Program-made: the position numbers and the translations under genes
Notes under the pieces: model-generated
The model's input: only the letters and a program-made list of their open reading frames with translations
Told to the model about the DNA's origin: nothing
Databases searched by the model: none
In this document: piece after piece, positions 43,761 through 53,295 of the stretch
Layout of the letters: every line of letters starts with the position of its first letter
How positions within the stretch are numbered: the first letter of the stretch is position 1
Assembly: GCA_947484245.1 (NCBI GenBank)
Contig: CANKOT010000002.1
Location: forward strand, 5,355-69,354
Length of the DNA stretch: 64,000 nt
Origin: Comamonadaceae bacterium
GTDB taxonomy: Bacteria; Pseudomonadota; Gammaproteobacteria; Burkholderiales; Burkholderiaceae
Reading direction: 5' to 3'

Positions 43761-43789
43761 TTGTCAGCGGCTAAATTGGGCCTTATACT
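43761..43789 (+). promoter_or_regulatory. Sigma-70 promoter of the cysS leader
   Basis: TTGTCA (43761-43766), 17-bp spacer, TATACT (43784-43789). Near-consensus in both boxes and spacing. Predicted transcription start near 43796, about 92 bp before the cysS ATG. Confidence 0.75.
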
Positions 43790-43841
43790 GAAGCAAATTG
43801 TAACGGAGGCCATTGGCAAAGGCCGACCATGTAACAACTAT

Positions 43842-43860
43842 GGGGCTGCGGCCCCTTTTT
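43842..43860 (+). terminator. Terminator-like hairpin in the cysS leader
   Basis: GGGGC-TGCG-GCCCC (43842-43855) followed by TTTTT (43856-43860), ending 27 bp before the cysS ATG. Upstream in the leader GGCC-N9-GGCC can form a competing hairpin (about 43808-43824). Position between promoter and gene suggests attenuation or a ~65-nt small RNA. Confidence 0.6.
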
Positions 43861-43887
43861 GCACCCGAACAAGAAAAACAGTATTTC

Positions 43888-45264
43888 ATGAGCTTGCGCA
43901 TTTACAACACGCTACACCGCGCTGTTGCCGATTTCTCTCCCGCAGAGACTGGCCATGTCCGCATGTATGTTTGCGGCATGACGGTGTATGACTTGTGTCA
44001 TGTGGGACACGCGCGTTCCAATGTGGCCTTTGACGTGGTTCAGCGCTGGCTCAGAGCCAGTGGCTACAAGGTCACGTACATTCGCAACATCACCGACATT
44101 GACGACAAAATCATCAAGCGTGCTGTGGAAAATGGTGAAACCATCCGCGCTCTCACAGACCGCATGATCGATACCATGCATGCCGACTTTGATGCCTTGG
44201 GCATTGCCCGACCCACCGCCGAACCACGCGCCACCGAATTTGTGCCGCAAATGCTGAGCATGATTGGCACATTGGAAGAAAAAGGTTTGGCTTATCGCAC
44301 CCCTCAGGGCGATGTGAATTACGCGGTTCGAAAGTTTCCGGGTTATGGCAAGCTGTCTGGCAAATCACTCGATGAATTGCATGCGGGTGAACGTGTGGCG
44401 GTACTCGATGGCAAAGACGATCCGCTTGACTTTGTGTTGTGGAAGAGTGCCAAAGAATCTGAGCCCGCCGAAGTGAAATGGAGCAGTCTATTTGGCCCAG
44501 GCCGACCTGGTTGGCACATCGAGTGCTCGGCCATGGCTTGCCAAATGCTGGGCAACAGTTTTGACATTCACGCGGGCGGTGCCGATTTGCAGTTTCCGCA
44601 CCACGAAAATGAAATTGCCCAAAGCGAAGGTGCCACGGGTGAGCCCTTCGCGCGCTTTTGGATGCACAACGGTTTCATCAATGTTGACAATGAAAAGATG
44701 TCCAAAAGCTTGGGCAACTTTTTCACCATTCGCGAAGTGCTCAAAGCCTTTGATGCCGAAACCGTTCGGTTTTTCTTGGTTCGCAGCCATTACCGCACAC
44801 CCTTGAATTATTCCGATGTGCATTTGAACGATGCGCGCGGTGCTTTGAAACGCCTTTACACCGCCTTGCAAGCTGCCACGCCAACACAATTGGCAATTGA
44901 TTGGACCAACCCCTATGCGGCGCGTTTCAAAGCCGCCATGGATGAAGACTTTGGTACCCCTGAAGCGGTGGCGGTGCTGTTCGATTTGGCGGGTGAAGTC
45001 AATCGCAGCAAGTCAGCCGATCAAGCGGGTTTGCTAAAGGCTCTGGGTGGTGTTTTGGGTATTTTGCAAACTGACCCCGTGGCTTATTTGCAAGCTGGCG
45101 CAGGCTTGGACGAAGCAGCCATTCAGGCGCACATTCAAGCGCGCGCTGATGCCAAAGCTGCCAAGAATTTTGCGGAGGCCGATCGCATTCGCAAACTTTT
45201 GCTAGAGCAGGGCATTGTGCTCAAAGACTCTGCCTCAGTCACCACGTGGGAAGCCGCTCAATGA
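43888..45264 (+). CDS. cysS: Cysteinyl-tRNA synthetase
   Basis: 458 residues from ATG 43888 ([18 protein letters not shown]). A TTG at 43813 would add 25 residues that run through the terminator hairpin, and its ribosome site is too close, so it is not preferred. Zinc-site [19 protein letters not shown] includes the HIGH-like motif; EKMSKSLGN is the KMSKS motif. It charges tRNA-Cys. It overlaps the glycosylase gene by 4 bp. Confidence 0.96.
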   Translation: MSLRIYNTLHRAVADFSPAETGHVRMYVCGMTVYDLCHVGHARSNVAFDVVQRWLRASGYKVTYIRNITDIDDKIIKRAVENGETIRALTDRMIDTMHADFDALGIARPTAEPRATEFVPQMLSMIGTLEEKGLAYRTPQGDVNYAVRKFPGYGKLSGKSLDELHAGERVAVLDGKDDPLDFVLWKSAKESEPAEVKWSSLFGPGRPGWHIECSAMACQMLGNSFDIHAGGADLQFPHHENEIAQSEGATGEPFARFWMHNGFINVDNEKMSKSLGNFFTIREVLKAFDAETVRFFLVRSHYRTPLNYSDVHLNDARGALKRLYTALQAATPTQLAIDWTNPYAARFKAAMDEDFGTPEAVAVLFDLAGEVNRSKSADQAGLLKALGGVLGILQTDPVAYLQAGAGLDEAAIQAHIQARADAKAAKNFAEADRIRKLLLEQGIVLKDSASVTTWEAAQ

Positions 45265-45899
45265 GCCAAGCCGACGAGCTGATGACGCCCGAATATTGGG
45301 CCGCCGCCTGCGCGCACTTGTCTAAAAAAGACCGGGTGATGAAGCGAATCATTCCTAAGTGTGGCGACGCATGTTTGGTGTCTCGTGGCGATGCCTTTGT
45401 CACCTTGGCTCGCAGCATTGTGGGGCAGCAAATTTCGGTCAAGGCTGCTCAGTCTGTCTGGATTAAATTTGAAGCACTGAACAAAAAAATCACCCCTGCA
45501 GGCGTCTTGAAACTCAAAGTCGATGACATGCGCGAAGCAGGTTTGTCTGCTCGAAAAGTTGAATACTTGGTCGATTTGGCATTGAACTTCCATGGCAAAA
45601 ATGTCAGCGTCAAAGAGTGGCAACACATGGACGATGACGCCATCATTGATGAATTGGTAGCCATTCGCGGCATTGGCCGCTGGACAGCCGAGATGTTTTT
45701 GATCTTCCACCTCATGCGTCCCAATGTCTTGCCTTTGGACGATGTTGGCTTGATCAATGGCATTAGCAAGAATTATTTTTCAGGCGAGCCTGTCAGTCGA
45801 AGTGACGCCCGCGAGGTGGCGCAGGCTTGGCAACCCTATAGTACAGTTGCAACTTGGTATATTTGGCGGTCGCTCGACCCATTGCCAGTTGAGTATTGA
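45261..45899 (+). CDS. DNA-3-methyladenine glycosylase (HhH-GPD, AlkA-like)
   Basis: 212 residues. Start ATG overlaps the cysS stop as ATGA. The helix-hairpin-helix [17 protein letters not shown] and catalytic Asp in [13 protein letters not shown] define the HhH-GPD family; [16 protein letters not shown] is the usual N-terminal block. No iron-sulfur cysteine loop, as expected for AlkA-type enzymes. It removes alkylated bases. It leads into accA. Confidence 0.9.
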   Translation: MSQADELMTPEYWAAACAHLSKKDRVMKRIIPKCGDACLVSRGDAFVTLARSIVGQQISVKAAQSVWIKFEALNKKITPAGVLKLKVDDMREAGLSARKVEYLVDLALNFHGKNVSVKEWQHMDDDAIIDELVAIRGIGRWTAEMFLIFHLMRPNVLPLDDVGLINGISKNYFSGEPVSRSDAREVAQAWQPYSTVATWYIWRSLDPLPVEY

Positions 45900-45920
45900 G
45901 ATCCAAAAAGGAGGCCCATT

Positions 45921-46895
45921 TTGGCCAAGCGCACATTCTTAGACTTTGAGCAACCCGTGGCGGAACTCGAAGGCAAAATTGAAGAACTTCGCTACGTGCA
46001 AAGCGAGTCTGCCGTCGATATTTCTGAAGAAATTGACCAACTGTCCAAAAAAAGTCAGCAACTGACCAAGGACATCTACTCCGATTTGACAGCTTGGCAA
46101 ATTACCAAGATTGCCCGTCATCCCGAGCGTCCTTACACCCTTGACTACATTCGCGAAATATTTACCGATTTTGTAGAAATGCATGGCGACCGCCACTTTG
46201 CAGACGACTTGTCCATTGTGGGTGGCTTGGCCCGTTTCAATGGCTCGCCTTGCATGGTGCTGGGCCACCAAAAAGGCCGTGACACCAAAGAGCGCACCCA
46301 ACGCAACTTTGGCATGAGCAAACCCGAAGGTTACCGCAAAGCTTTGCGTCTCATGAAAACGGCCGAGAAGTTCAAGTTGCCCGTCTTCACTTTTGTTGAC
46401 ACGCCGGGTGCATATCCTGGTATTGATGCCGAAGAGCGCAGTCAGTCAGAAGCCATTGGCCGCAATATCTTTGAAATGGCCCAACTCGAAGTGCCCATCA
46501 TTACCACCATCATTGGTGAAGGTGGCTCGGGCGGCGCCTTGGCCATTTCGGTGGCCGATTCGGTGCTGATGCTTCAGTATTCTGTTTATTCCGTTATCAG
46601 CCCAGAAGGCTGTGCATCTATTTTGTGGAAGACCTCTGAAAAAGCTGAAGAAGCAGCCGAAGCGCTTGGCATCACGGCACACCGTCTCAAAGCTTTTAAT
46701 TTGGTTGACAAAATTGTGAACGAACCCGTGGGTGGTGCGCACCGTGATCATGCTCAAATGGCCGCTTTCCTCAAGCGTGCCTTGGGTGATGCATGGCGCC
46801 AAGTGATCGATTTGAAACCCAAAGAATTGGTCGAGCGTCGCTACGAGCGTTTGCAAAGCTATGGCCGCTTCACCGACACCAAAGCCAGCAAATAA
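45921..46895 (+). CDS. accA: Acetyl-CoA carboxylase carboxyltransferase subunit alpha
   Basis: 324 residues beginning with TTG 45921, which has AAGGAGG six bases upstream. Start [39 protein letters not shown] and [20 protein letters not shown] are AccA. It pairs with AccD to carboxylate acetyl-CoA. It overlaps tilS by 35 bp. Confidence 0.97.
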   Translation: MAKRTFLDFEQPVAELEGKIEELRYVQSESAVDISEEIDQLSKKSQQLTKDIYSDLTAWQITKIARHPERPYTLDYIREIFTDFVEMHGDRHFADDLSIVGGLARFNGSPCMVLGHQKGRDTKERTQRNFGMSKPEGYRKALRLMKTAEKFKLPVFTFVDTPGAYPGIDAEERSQSEAIGRNIFEMAQLEVPIITTIIGEGGSGGALAISVADSVLMLQYSVYSVISPEGCASILWKTSEKAEEAAEALGITAHRLKAFNLVDKIVNEPVGGAHRDHAQMAAFLKRALGDAWRQVIDLKPKELVERRYERLQSYGRFTDTKASK

Positions 46896-47859
46896 TTCTG
46901 CGCTTGCCTGTGCGGCATTGCTTCCGCCTGGCTTTCAGCCCGAGCTTCCATTCGCCGTCGCTTTGAGCGGCGGTGCCGACTCCACCGCTTTGTTGTGGGC
47001 CTGCTCGCAGCGCTGGCCTGGACAGGTGAGTGCCATTCACATTCACCATGGCTTGCAAGACGCAGCCGATCTTTTTGAAGCGCACTGCCGCCGCCTATGC
47101 AGTGAATGGCAAGTACCTTTGGTGGTATGCAAAGTTAATGCAAAGCATGAAGCCGGACAAAGCCCTGAAGATGCAGCCAGAAGCGCACGTTACTTTGCAC
47201 TGAGTGAGGCTGTTCACAATCATCCTGAGTTAGCAGGGGTTAAGCACATTGCGCTGGCGCAGCATGCAGACGATCAAGTGGAAACCTTGTTGCTGGCGCT
47301 GTCTCGCGGTGCAGGTTTGCCCGGCTTGGCCTGCATGCCCGCTCAATGGACACGCCATGGTTTGCAATGGCATCGGCCTTTTCTGAGGGTGCCTGGATCG
47401 AAATTGCGAGAGTGCTTGGTGCAAGCGCAAGTGACGTGGATTGAAGATCCCACCAACCAAGACGAGCAGTTCACACGCAACCGCATCCGCGCCCAATTGT
47501 TGCCTGCTTTAGAGCGTGCTTTTCCTCAATTCAGAGAGACTTTTGCACGCAGCGCTTCGCATGTTGCGCAGGCGCAAGACATCTTGGACGAAGTGGCGCA
47601 AGTCGATTTGGCCAGTGTCATGGAAGCGGGCGCGCCTGGTATCAAGGCGCTTCAATTGTTGAGCTCGGACAGACAGTCTTTGGTGTTGCGTCACTGGCTG
47701 AAAGTGCAGCATCAAACAACCCCTAGTACCGTGCAACTGAGTGAGTTGTTGTCGCAAATTGCGGCTTGCACCACACGCGGGCATCAACTGCATTTGAAGG
47801 TGGGTCGGGGTTATGTGCGCAGAGACGGGCCTGTTTTGACCTGGTCTGCTGGGGACTAG
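46861..47859 (+). CDS. tilS: tRNA(Ile)-lysidine synthase
   Basis: 332 residues. PP-loop [18 protein letters not shown], then [20 protein letters not shown] and [15 protein letters not shown], which are the TilS motifs. It makes lysidine at C34 of tRNA-Ile(CAU), so it is essential. It starts inside accA (35-bp overlap), consistent with coupling, and ends in TAG. Confidence 0.94.
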   Translation: MAASPTPKPANNSALACAALLPPGFQPELPFAVALSGGADSTALLWACSQRWPGQVSAIHIHHGLQDAADLFEAHCRRLCSEWQVPLVVCKVNAKHEAGQSPEDAARSARYFALSEAVHNHPELAGVKHIALAQHADDQVETLLLALSRGAGLPGLACMPAQWTRHGLQWHRPFLRVPGSKLRECLVQAQVTWIEDPTNQDEQFTRNRIRAQLLPALERAFPQFRETFARSASHVAQAQDILDEVAQVDLASVMEAGAPGIKALQLLSSDRQSLVLRHWLKVQHQTTPSTVQLSELLSQIAACTTRGHQLHLKVGRGYVRRDGPVLTWSAGD

Positions 47860-47944
47860 ACCCTAAAGATCCCCCCTAAAATTAGGGTTCTCCCGAGTAC
47901 AATCGATAAGCTTTGCTGAATTTTCCCTTTTATAACTTCTAAAA

Positions 47945-49207
47945 ATGGCACTGATCGTTCACAAATACGGCGGTACATCGATGGGCTCCACAGAGCGCAT
48001 TCGAAATGTGGCCAAACGCGTCGCCAAATGGGCAAGGGCTGGCCACCAAATGGTGGTGGTGCCCAGCGCCATGAGTGGCGAGACCAATCGCTTGCTGGGC
48101 TTGGCCAAAGAATTGGCGCCCGCCAAAAAAGACACTGCCTACGACCGCGAGCTCGACATGTTGGCTTCAACAGGCGAGCAAGCCTCTTCTGCTTTGTTGG
48201 CCATCGCTTTGCAATCTGAGGGCATGGAATCGGTCAGCTATGCAGGCTGGCAAGTGCCCATCAAGACCAACAGCGCTTTCACCAAGGCCCGCATTGAATC
48301 AATTGACGATGTGCGTGTTCGCAAAGACTTGTCGGCTGGCCGTGTGGTCATCGTGACGGGCTTCCAAGGTGTAGACACAGATGGCCATATCACCACCTTG
48401 GGCCGCGGTGGTTCAGACACTTCAGCGGTTGCAGTTGCTGCTGCCATGAAAGCCGACGAGTGCCTCATTTACACCGACGTGGATGGCGTGTACACCACCG
48501 ACCCACGCGTGGTGCCAGAAGCGCGCCGCCTGAAAACGGTGAGCTTTGAAGAGATGCTCGAAATGGCATCGCTTGGCTCCAAAGTTTTGCAAATTCGCTC
48601 GGTGGAATTTGCAGGTAAATACAAAGTGCCAATGCGTGTGTTGTCTAGCTTCACACCTTGGGACATCGACATTCATGAAGAAGCCAAATCTGGCACCCTG
48701 ATCACTTTTGAGGAAGACGAAAAAATGGAACAAGCCGTAGTCTCCGGCATTGCGTTCAACCGCGATGAAGCCAAAATTTCTGTGTTGGGCGTACCCGACA
48801 AACCCGGAATTGCCTATCAAATTTTGGGCGCGGTGGCCGATGCCAACATTGAAGTCGATGTGATCATTCAAAACCTCAGCAAAGAAGGCAAGACCGACTT
48901 CAGCTTCACGGTGCACCGCAATGATTTTGCGCGCACCATGGACCTGCTGAAAGAAAAGGTGCTCCCAGTTTTGGGTGCCTCCGAGGTCATTGGCGATGCC
49001 AAAATTTGCAAGGTGTCCATCGTGGGCATTGGCATGCGCAGTCATGTGGGCATTGCCAGCAAGATGTTCCGGTCATTGAGCGAAGAGGGCATCAATATTC
49101 AGATGATTTCTACGTCCGAAATTAAAACCTCTGTGGTAATTGACGAGAAATACATGGAATTGGCTGTGCGGGCCTTGCACAAAGCCTTTGATTTAGACCA
49201 AGCCTGA
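47945..49207 (+). CDS. lysC: Aspartate kinase
   Basis: 420 residues. KYGGTSMGSTERIRNVAKR is the kinase N-terminus, and TLGRGGSDTSAVAVAAAMKA the nucleotide/substrate site. Two ACT domains follow, with VLGVPDKPGIAYQILGAVAD and KVSIVGIGMRSHVGIASKMF, as in the ~420-residue alpha-type enzymes feedback-inhibited by lysine/threonine. It starts the aspartate pathway. No lysine riboswitch seen. The TGA is part of the tRNA-Ser promoter. Confidence 0.96.
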   Translation: MALIVHKYGGTSMGSTERIRNVAKRVAKWARAGHQMVVVPSAMSGETNRLLGLAKELAPAKKDTAYDRELDMLASTGEQASSALLAIALQSEGMESVSYAGWQVPIKTNSAFTKARIESIDDVRVRKDLSAGRVVIVTGFQGVDTDGHITTLGRGGSDTSAVAVAAAMKADECLIYTDVDGVYTTDPRVVPEARRLKTVSFEEMLEMASLGSKVLQIRSVEFAGKYKVPMRVLSSFTPWDIDIHEEAKSGTLITFEEDEKMEQAVVSGIAFNRDEAKISVLGVPDKPGIAYQILGAVADANIEVDVIIQNLSKEGKTDFSFTVHRNDFARTMDLLKEKVLPVLGASEVIGDAKICKVSIVGIGMRSHVGIASKMFRSLSEEGINIQMISTSEIKTSVVIDEKYMELAVRALHKAFDLDQA

Positions 49208-49213
49208 TATAAT
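49205..49213 (+). promoter_or_regulatory. Extended -10 promoter of tRNA-Ser, overlapping the lysC stop
   Basis: TGATATAAT: TG-N plus a perfect TATAAT box, 12 bp before the tRNA. The TGA is the lysC stop codon. No good -35 hexamer at 17 bp, consistent with an extended -10 promoter. Confidence 0.6.
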
Positions 49214-49224
49214 TTTCGTGTGCT

Positions 49225-49317
49225 GGAATCGTGACCGAGTGGCCGAAGGTGCTCCCCTGCTAAGGGAGTATAGGGTGTAGAGCCTTATCGAGAGTTCGAA
49301 TCTCTCCGATTCCGCCA
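49225..49317 (+). tRNA. tRNA-Ser (anticodon GCU)
   Basis: 93 nt. Acceptor GGAATCG pairs with CGATTCC; anticodon stem CTCCC/GGGAG with loop CTGCTAA gives anticodon GCU (AGC/AGU codons). A long variable arm, typical of tRNA-Ser, and T-arm GAGAGTTCGAATCTCTC. The CCA end is encoded. Confidence 0.97.
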
Positions 49318-49330
49318 AATTGTCAAGTAA

Positions 49331-49359
49331 ATAGGGGCCCTTAGGGGCCTCTATTTTTT
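49331..49359 (+). terminator. Intrinsic terminator after tRNA-Ser
   Basis: ATAGGGGCCC-TTAG-GGGCCTCTAT forms a 10-bp stem with one G-U pair, followed by six T in all. It ends the tRNA-Ser transcript. Confidence 0.88.
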
Positions 49360-49432
49360 GCCCAAAGATTTCCTCCCGATATCAAAATTGAGCAGAAAAA
49401 TTGTGCTGGCCTCAAGTTTGTAGCGGTCATTC

Positions 49433-50338
49433 TCAAGTTTTAGAAAAAAGCCGATGAATTGCACTGCGCAGCCATGCATGGCCCGGATCTTTTTGCAGGC
49501 GCTGGTGCCAGTGAAGTTGAACATCTATCACTGGCGCTTTAACTGGCGTCGGCACTGCGCGCACTTGACCGTGTTGCACGCAAAAGTCGGCCAGGTCTTG
49601 GGGTACGGTTGCAATCAGGTCTGTTGATTCAATGATGGGCAATAGGCTTAAAAAATTGGAGATTTCCAGCACCACGCGTCTTGTGATGCCTTGTTGCAAA
49701 AGGTGTTTTTCAAAGACGTGCTCGCGGCCATGCGGCTTGACGACCACATGTGAGGCTGCCATGAAATCGTCCAAGCTCATTCGCTCGCCAATCACAGGAT
49801 GTTTTATTCTGACCAAACTCACATGCGAGGAACGCATCAAGCGTTGCTGAAAAAACCCCGCCTTCTGCAGATCCGGAAAGTAGCCCATAGCCAGGTCGGC
49901 TGCGCCAGATTCCAAACTTTCGGCGGCGGCATGTCGTGGCATGGCCAAAGTGCACAGTTTCAATTGAGGCGCATCGTGCGTCAACATGGCCAAGATGCGA
50001 GGCAAAAAATTAGCTTCGCCAATGTCAGGCATCAGCACCGTGAAAGTTCGATTGGACGAGCGCGCTTCAAACTGGGCGGGTTGCAAAATTTCGCTTTGCA
50101 CCATGTGAACAACCTGCCTGACCGCCGCGCTCAACTGCAAAGCGCGGGGTGTTGGTTTCATTTCTAATCCGGCACGAATGAACAAAGGGTCATCTAGCAA
50201 GAGTCGCAATCGACGTAAGGCCGAACTCATAGCGGGTTGACTCAGTCCAATGGCTTCGCCAGCGCGGGTGACATTGCGGTGTTCCAGCATGGCGTGAAAT
50301 GCCACAAGCAGGTTTAAATCGACGGCTGCAATATTCAT
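49433..50338 (-). CDS. LysR-family transcriptional regulator
   Basis: 301 residues. LLVAFHAMLEHRNVTRAGEA and LSQPAMSSALRRLRLLLDDP form the winged HTH. The effector-binding domain begins around FTVLMPDIGEANFLPRILAM, which is like NodD/NahR-type LysR proteins that respond to aromatic acids. It is divergent from the extradiol dioxygenase/hydroxylase cluster, and the intergenic region contains ATTCA-N14-TGAAT (50355-50378). It probably controls the aromatic genes to its right. Confidence 0.86.
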   Translation of the reverse strand: MNIAAVDLNLLVAFHAMLEHRNVTRAGEAIGLSQPAMSSALRRLRLLLDDPLFIRAGLEMKPTPRALQLSAAVRQVVHMVQSEILQPAQFEARSSNRTFTVLMPDIGEANFLPRILAMLTHDAPQLKLCTLAMPRHAAAESLESGAADLAMGYFPDLQKAGFFQQRLMRSSHVSLVRIKHPVIGERMSLDDFMAASHVVVKPHGREHVFEKHLLQQGITRRVVLEISNFLSLLPIIESTDLIATVPQDLADFCVQHGQVRAVPTPVKAPVIDVQLHWHQRLQKDPGHAWLRSAIHRLFSKT

Positions 50339-50546
50339 GGGGTGAATTCTACCTATTCAAATAATTGTCTGGATGAATTAATTGGCGTTCTCTAAACTGA
50401 GCGAATGTAGCTAATTTCATTTTTTGGAGACTCCCAATGTCGTTACTCAATTTGGCATCAGCCCAAAAAACAATAAAAGCGGCCTTGGCGGTTACCGTGG
50501 AAGGCAAGTTTTGCTGCAGAAGTCATGGCTTGCTGAGTGCATGAAC
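50339..50546. other. Regulatory region and unrecognised short frame right of lysR
   Basis: Contains ATTCA (50355-50359) and TGAAT (50374-50378) arms that could be a LysR site; ATTCAAATAATT is shared with the operator at 19581. From ATG 50437 (with TGGAGA upstream) a 35-codon frame MSLLNLASAQKTIKAALAVT reads to TGA at 50544. It resembles no family I know and may be the start of a lost gene. Confidence 0.4.
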
Positions 50547-50809
50547 GGCTTTGCAACATGCGCTTGCGGTGTCGATGTGCATGCTTACATCATTCCGCAC
50601 GATTTTCCAGATTATTTGGGGGGCGCTGCCCCTTCAGGTTGGCCGTCCATGGTGACCTGCAATTGATGATTGCTACTGATTACCCGTTCAACTTCCAAGA
50701 ATCCCGGCCCCTGCAGTGCAGTGCGCAAGCCAGCTTCGATGCCGGGGTCACCCAACAATTGGTTCAGACCAATGGTCTGAGATTTCTGGGCTTGCCCGCT
50801 CTTTCTTGA
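50547..50809 (+). pseudogene. Amidohydrolase (ACMSD-like) remnant with the middle deleted
   Basis: Left part, in the frame ending at TGA 50664-50666: VDVHAYIIPHDFPDYLGGAA then PSGWPSMVTC, like the N-terminal metal site of amidohydrolase-2 proteins (D-x-H-A-H). Right part, in a different frame from about 50663: LMIATDYPFNFQESRP and TQQLVQTNGLRFLGLP, the C-terminal block of the same family (G-T-D-Y-P-F). The ~250 residues expected between are absent, so a large internal deletion joined the two ends. The family includes decarboxylases/hydrolases of ring-cleavage pathways, in keeping with the neighbours. Confidence 0.75.
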
Positions 50810-50818
50810 GAACTATTT

Positions 50819-51718
50819 ATGACCCACGCCTCCTCATTGGTTTCTGCCCTGCGCAGTGTTGCGCTTACGGTGCCAGATCTTACTTTGGCCGAAGATTTTT
50901 TCACTCGCACTTGGCATTTACTGGTGGTGGCCCGCACGGACAACGCGCTTTACTTTCGCGGTGCGGGCTCAGACCACCATCTGCTGGCTTTGCACCATGC
51001 GCCGGGTGCTGCGCAGATTCTGCACATCACGCTTAGAGCGCGCAGTTTGAATGCGCTGGCATTGGCTGCACAAAGGACGGCGGCTGCAGGTGGCCATGTG
51101 CTGTCGCCGACTGCGCCGTTGACTGAACCCGGCGGTGGCCATGCAATCACCTTGGCCGACCCCGATGGCCGCGTGTTCCGTTTGGTGTACGACGACGACC
51201 AACTCGATGCCATCGATGCACCCGACATGCCTCTGCGCCTGGCCCATGTGGTGCTCAATAGCAGCCATGTTGAAGACACTCGCCAATTTATGGAGGCGGC
51301 TTTGGACTTTTCGATGTCCGATCGCACCCGCATCATGGCTTTCATGCGTTGCAACAACGACCACCACAGTGTGGCGCTGGGTGACACAGATAACAATGCC
51401 CTGAACCACATTGCCTTCTTGATGCCGGATATCGACGCCGTCATGCGCGGTGGTGGACGCATGCAATACGCCGGCTTCCCCATCGAATGGGGGCCAGGGC
51501 GACACGGTCCGGGTGACAACGCCTTCAACTATTTCATCGGACCCTTTGACGTCGTCATTGAGTACACCGCCGAGGTCGAACAAATCGACGACAGCTACCA
51601 GACGGGCCAGCCGAGCGACTGGACTTGGCCGCCTGGCCGAGTCGATCAGTGGGGTATTTCGCAACCACCAAGTGCACGCCTGAAAGAGGCGCAGCGTGCT
51701 GTTGTGTTTGCCAGTTGA
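50819..51718 (+). CDS. Type I extradiol ring-cleavage dioxygenase-like protein (two VOC modules)
   Basis: 299 residues in two VOC modules. The C-terminal module contains LRLAHVVLNSSHVEDTRQFM, NALNHIAFLMPDID and FDVVIEYTAEVEQI, giving a His-His-Glu metal triad as in catechol/dihydroxybiphenyl dioxygenases. The N-terminal module (VALTVPDLTLAEDFFTRTWH) is more degenerate, as usual. It probably opens a catechol-like ring with Fe(II) and oxygen. It ends 11 bp before the FAD hydroxylase gene and is followed by an FAH hydrolase gene, as in meta-cleavage pathways. Confidence 0.82.
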   Translation: MTHASSLVSALRSVALTVPDLTLAEDFFTRTWHLLVVARTDNALYFRGAGSDHHLLALHHAPGAAQILHITLRARSLNALALAAQRTAAAGGHVLSPTAPLTEPGGGHAITLADPDGRVFRLVYDDDQLDAIDAPDMPLRLAHVVLNSSHVEDTRQFMEAALDFSMSDRTRIMAFMRCNNDHHSVALGDTDNNALNHIAFLMPDIDAVMRGGGRMQYAGFPIEWGPGRHGPGDNAFNYFIGPFDVVIEYTAEVEQIDDSYQTGQPSDWTWPPGRVDQWGISQPPSARLKEAQRAVVFAS

Positions 51719-51729
51719 AGGAGGCCTCA

Positions 51730-53250
51730 GTGTTTGATGTCGCCATCGTTGGATTTGGCCCCACAGGCGCTGTGGCAGCGGGCCTATTGGGTTTGCAAGG
51801 CATTCGTACCTTTGTATGCGATGAACAGACTGCGGTGTATGACAAGCCGCGCGCTATTGCTCTAGACCACGAAATCATGCGCGTGTTCCAGCAGCTGGGC
51901 ATCGCTGAAGCACTCGAGCCCTTCATGGAGCCCTTTACTAACTCTGAGTTTTATGGTGTTGATGGACAGCTCATTAAATGCATGTCCACTGTGGCACCGC
52001 CCTACCCGCTGGGCTTTTCGCCCTCCTTGGTTTTTACACAACCCGCATTAGAAGGGGTATTGCGCCAGCGTGTCAGTCGCATGCCATCTGTGCAAGTGAA
52101 GTTGGGGCATCAAGTGACAGCTTTGCAGACAAGTGATGATGCGGTCTCAATCACCATGATCGATGCACAAGGTCAGCGAAGCCAAGTGAAAGCACGCTTC
52201 TTGATTGCATGCGACGGGGCTTCGAGTTTTGTCAGAAAACAGGTTGATATCGAGCTGCAGGATCTAGGCTTTGACGAACCTTGGCTGGTGGTCGATGTCA
52301 AGGTGAACGACAAAGGCATGGCCAAACTGCCCAAGGTTAGCGTGCAGTTTTGCGAACCGCAAAGGCCCTGCACTTATGTCATCGGGCCCAAAAACCATCG
52401 CCGTTGGGAAATCGCCATCAACCCGGGCGAGGACCCTCAACAGATGGCCACACCCGAAGCGACCTGGAAGCTTTTGTCGCGCTGGCTGCAGCCTGATGAG
52501 GCCATCTTGTGGCGGCAGGCTAGTTATCAGTTTCACGCACTGGTGGCCAAAGAATGGCGTCACAAGCGGATCTTCGTTGCGGGCGATGCTGCGCACCAAC
52601 AGCCGCCATTCCTAGGCCAAGGCATGTGCCAAGGCATTCGGGATGCGGCCAACCTTTGCTGGAAGCTTGCCGATGTGGTTCATGCGCGCGCAAGCGATGC
52701 ATTGCTCGACAGTTATTGCACTGAACGCAAAGGCCATGTGACCGAGTTGACTTCACGCATCAAGGGCATCGGCCAATTGGTGGGGCAGCGAGACTTCCAA
52801 AAAGCCAGAGAACGCGACGCTAGATTGCTCGCTGAATGCGGCGGTCAGGTGCAACCCACACCGCGACAAAACGTTCAGCCTGCGCTTGTCGGTGGCTGTC
52901 TGGACACATCCAAGCATTCTGCGGTGGGCACCTTGTTTCCGCAAGCCTGGATTGAACAAGCTGCCAGTCCCGTCCGCATGGACGAGTTGCTCGGTTGTGG
53001 TTGGCGCTTGCTGCTGCAATCTGATGTTGATGCCACTTGGACACAAGCTGCAGACTCTGCTCAGCCTGGTCTGAACCTGAAAGTGCAAAGACTGAATGCG
53101 CCTGGTTTTAAAGAGTCTTCTGGGGTGCTGGCGTCATGGTTTGAGCGCATGGGCTGCCAAGCAGCGCTTGTGCGTCCAGACCACTATGTATATGGCGCTT
53201 TCAACAGCGCGCAAGATCTTCAGGCTACTCTGTTGGCTTTAAAGCCATGA
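51730..53250 (+). CDS. FAD-dependent aromatic hydroxylase (MhpA-like)
   Basis: 506 residues from GTG 51730, which has GAAGGAGG just upstream. The FAD-binding motif is VAIVGFGPTGAVAAGLLGLQ; ACDGASSFVRKQVDIEL is the D-G motif; and the third motif reads GDAAHQQPPFLGQGMCQGIR, closest to 3-(3-hydroxyphenyl)propionate hydroxylase. It adds OH to a phenolic ring using NAD(P)H and oxygen. The C-terminal thioredoxin-like region is present. With the dioxygenase and FAH genes it forms a hydroxylation and ring-opening set. Confidence 0.87.
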   Translation: MFDVAIVGFGPTGAVAAGLLGLQGIRTFVCDEQTAVYDKPRAIALDHEIMRVFQQLGIAEALEPFMEPFTNSEFYGVDGQLIKCMSTVAPPYPLGFSPSLVFTQPALEGVLRQRVSRMPSVQVKLGHQVTALQTSDDAVSITMIDAQGQRSQVKARFLIACDGASSFVRKQVDIELQDLGFDEPWLVVDVKVNDKGMAKLPKVSVQFCEPQRPCTYVIGPKNHRRWEIAINPGEDPQQMATPEATWKLLSRWLQPDEAILWRQASYQFHALVAKEWRHKRIFVAGDAAHQQPPFLGQGMCQGIRDAANLCWKLADVVHARASDALLDSYCTERKGHVTELTSRIKGIGQLVGQRDFQKARERDARLLAECGGQVQPTPRQNVQPALVGGCLDTSKHSAVGTLFPQAWIEQAASPVRMDELLGCGWRLLLQSDVDATWTQAADSAQPGLNLKVQRLNAPGFKESSGVLASWFERMGCQAALVRPDHYVYGAFNSAQDLQATLLALKP

Positions 53251-53295
53251 GTTTTTTGATTTGACTGACCTTATTTACTTCACTGCAAAACCACC

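Noticed and set aside
43813..43887. TTG 43813 as the cysS start.
   Set aside because: GGAGG is only 3 bp away, and the added residues would be encoded across a terminator-like hairpin. [11 protein letters not shown] at 43888 fits the family start.
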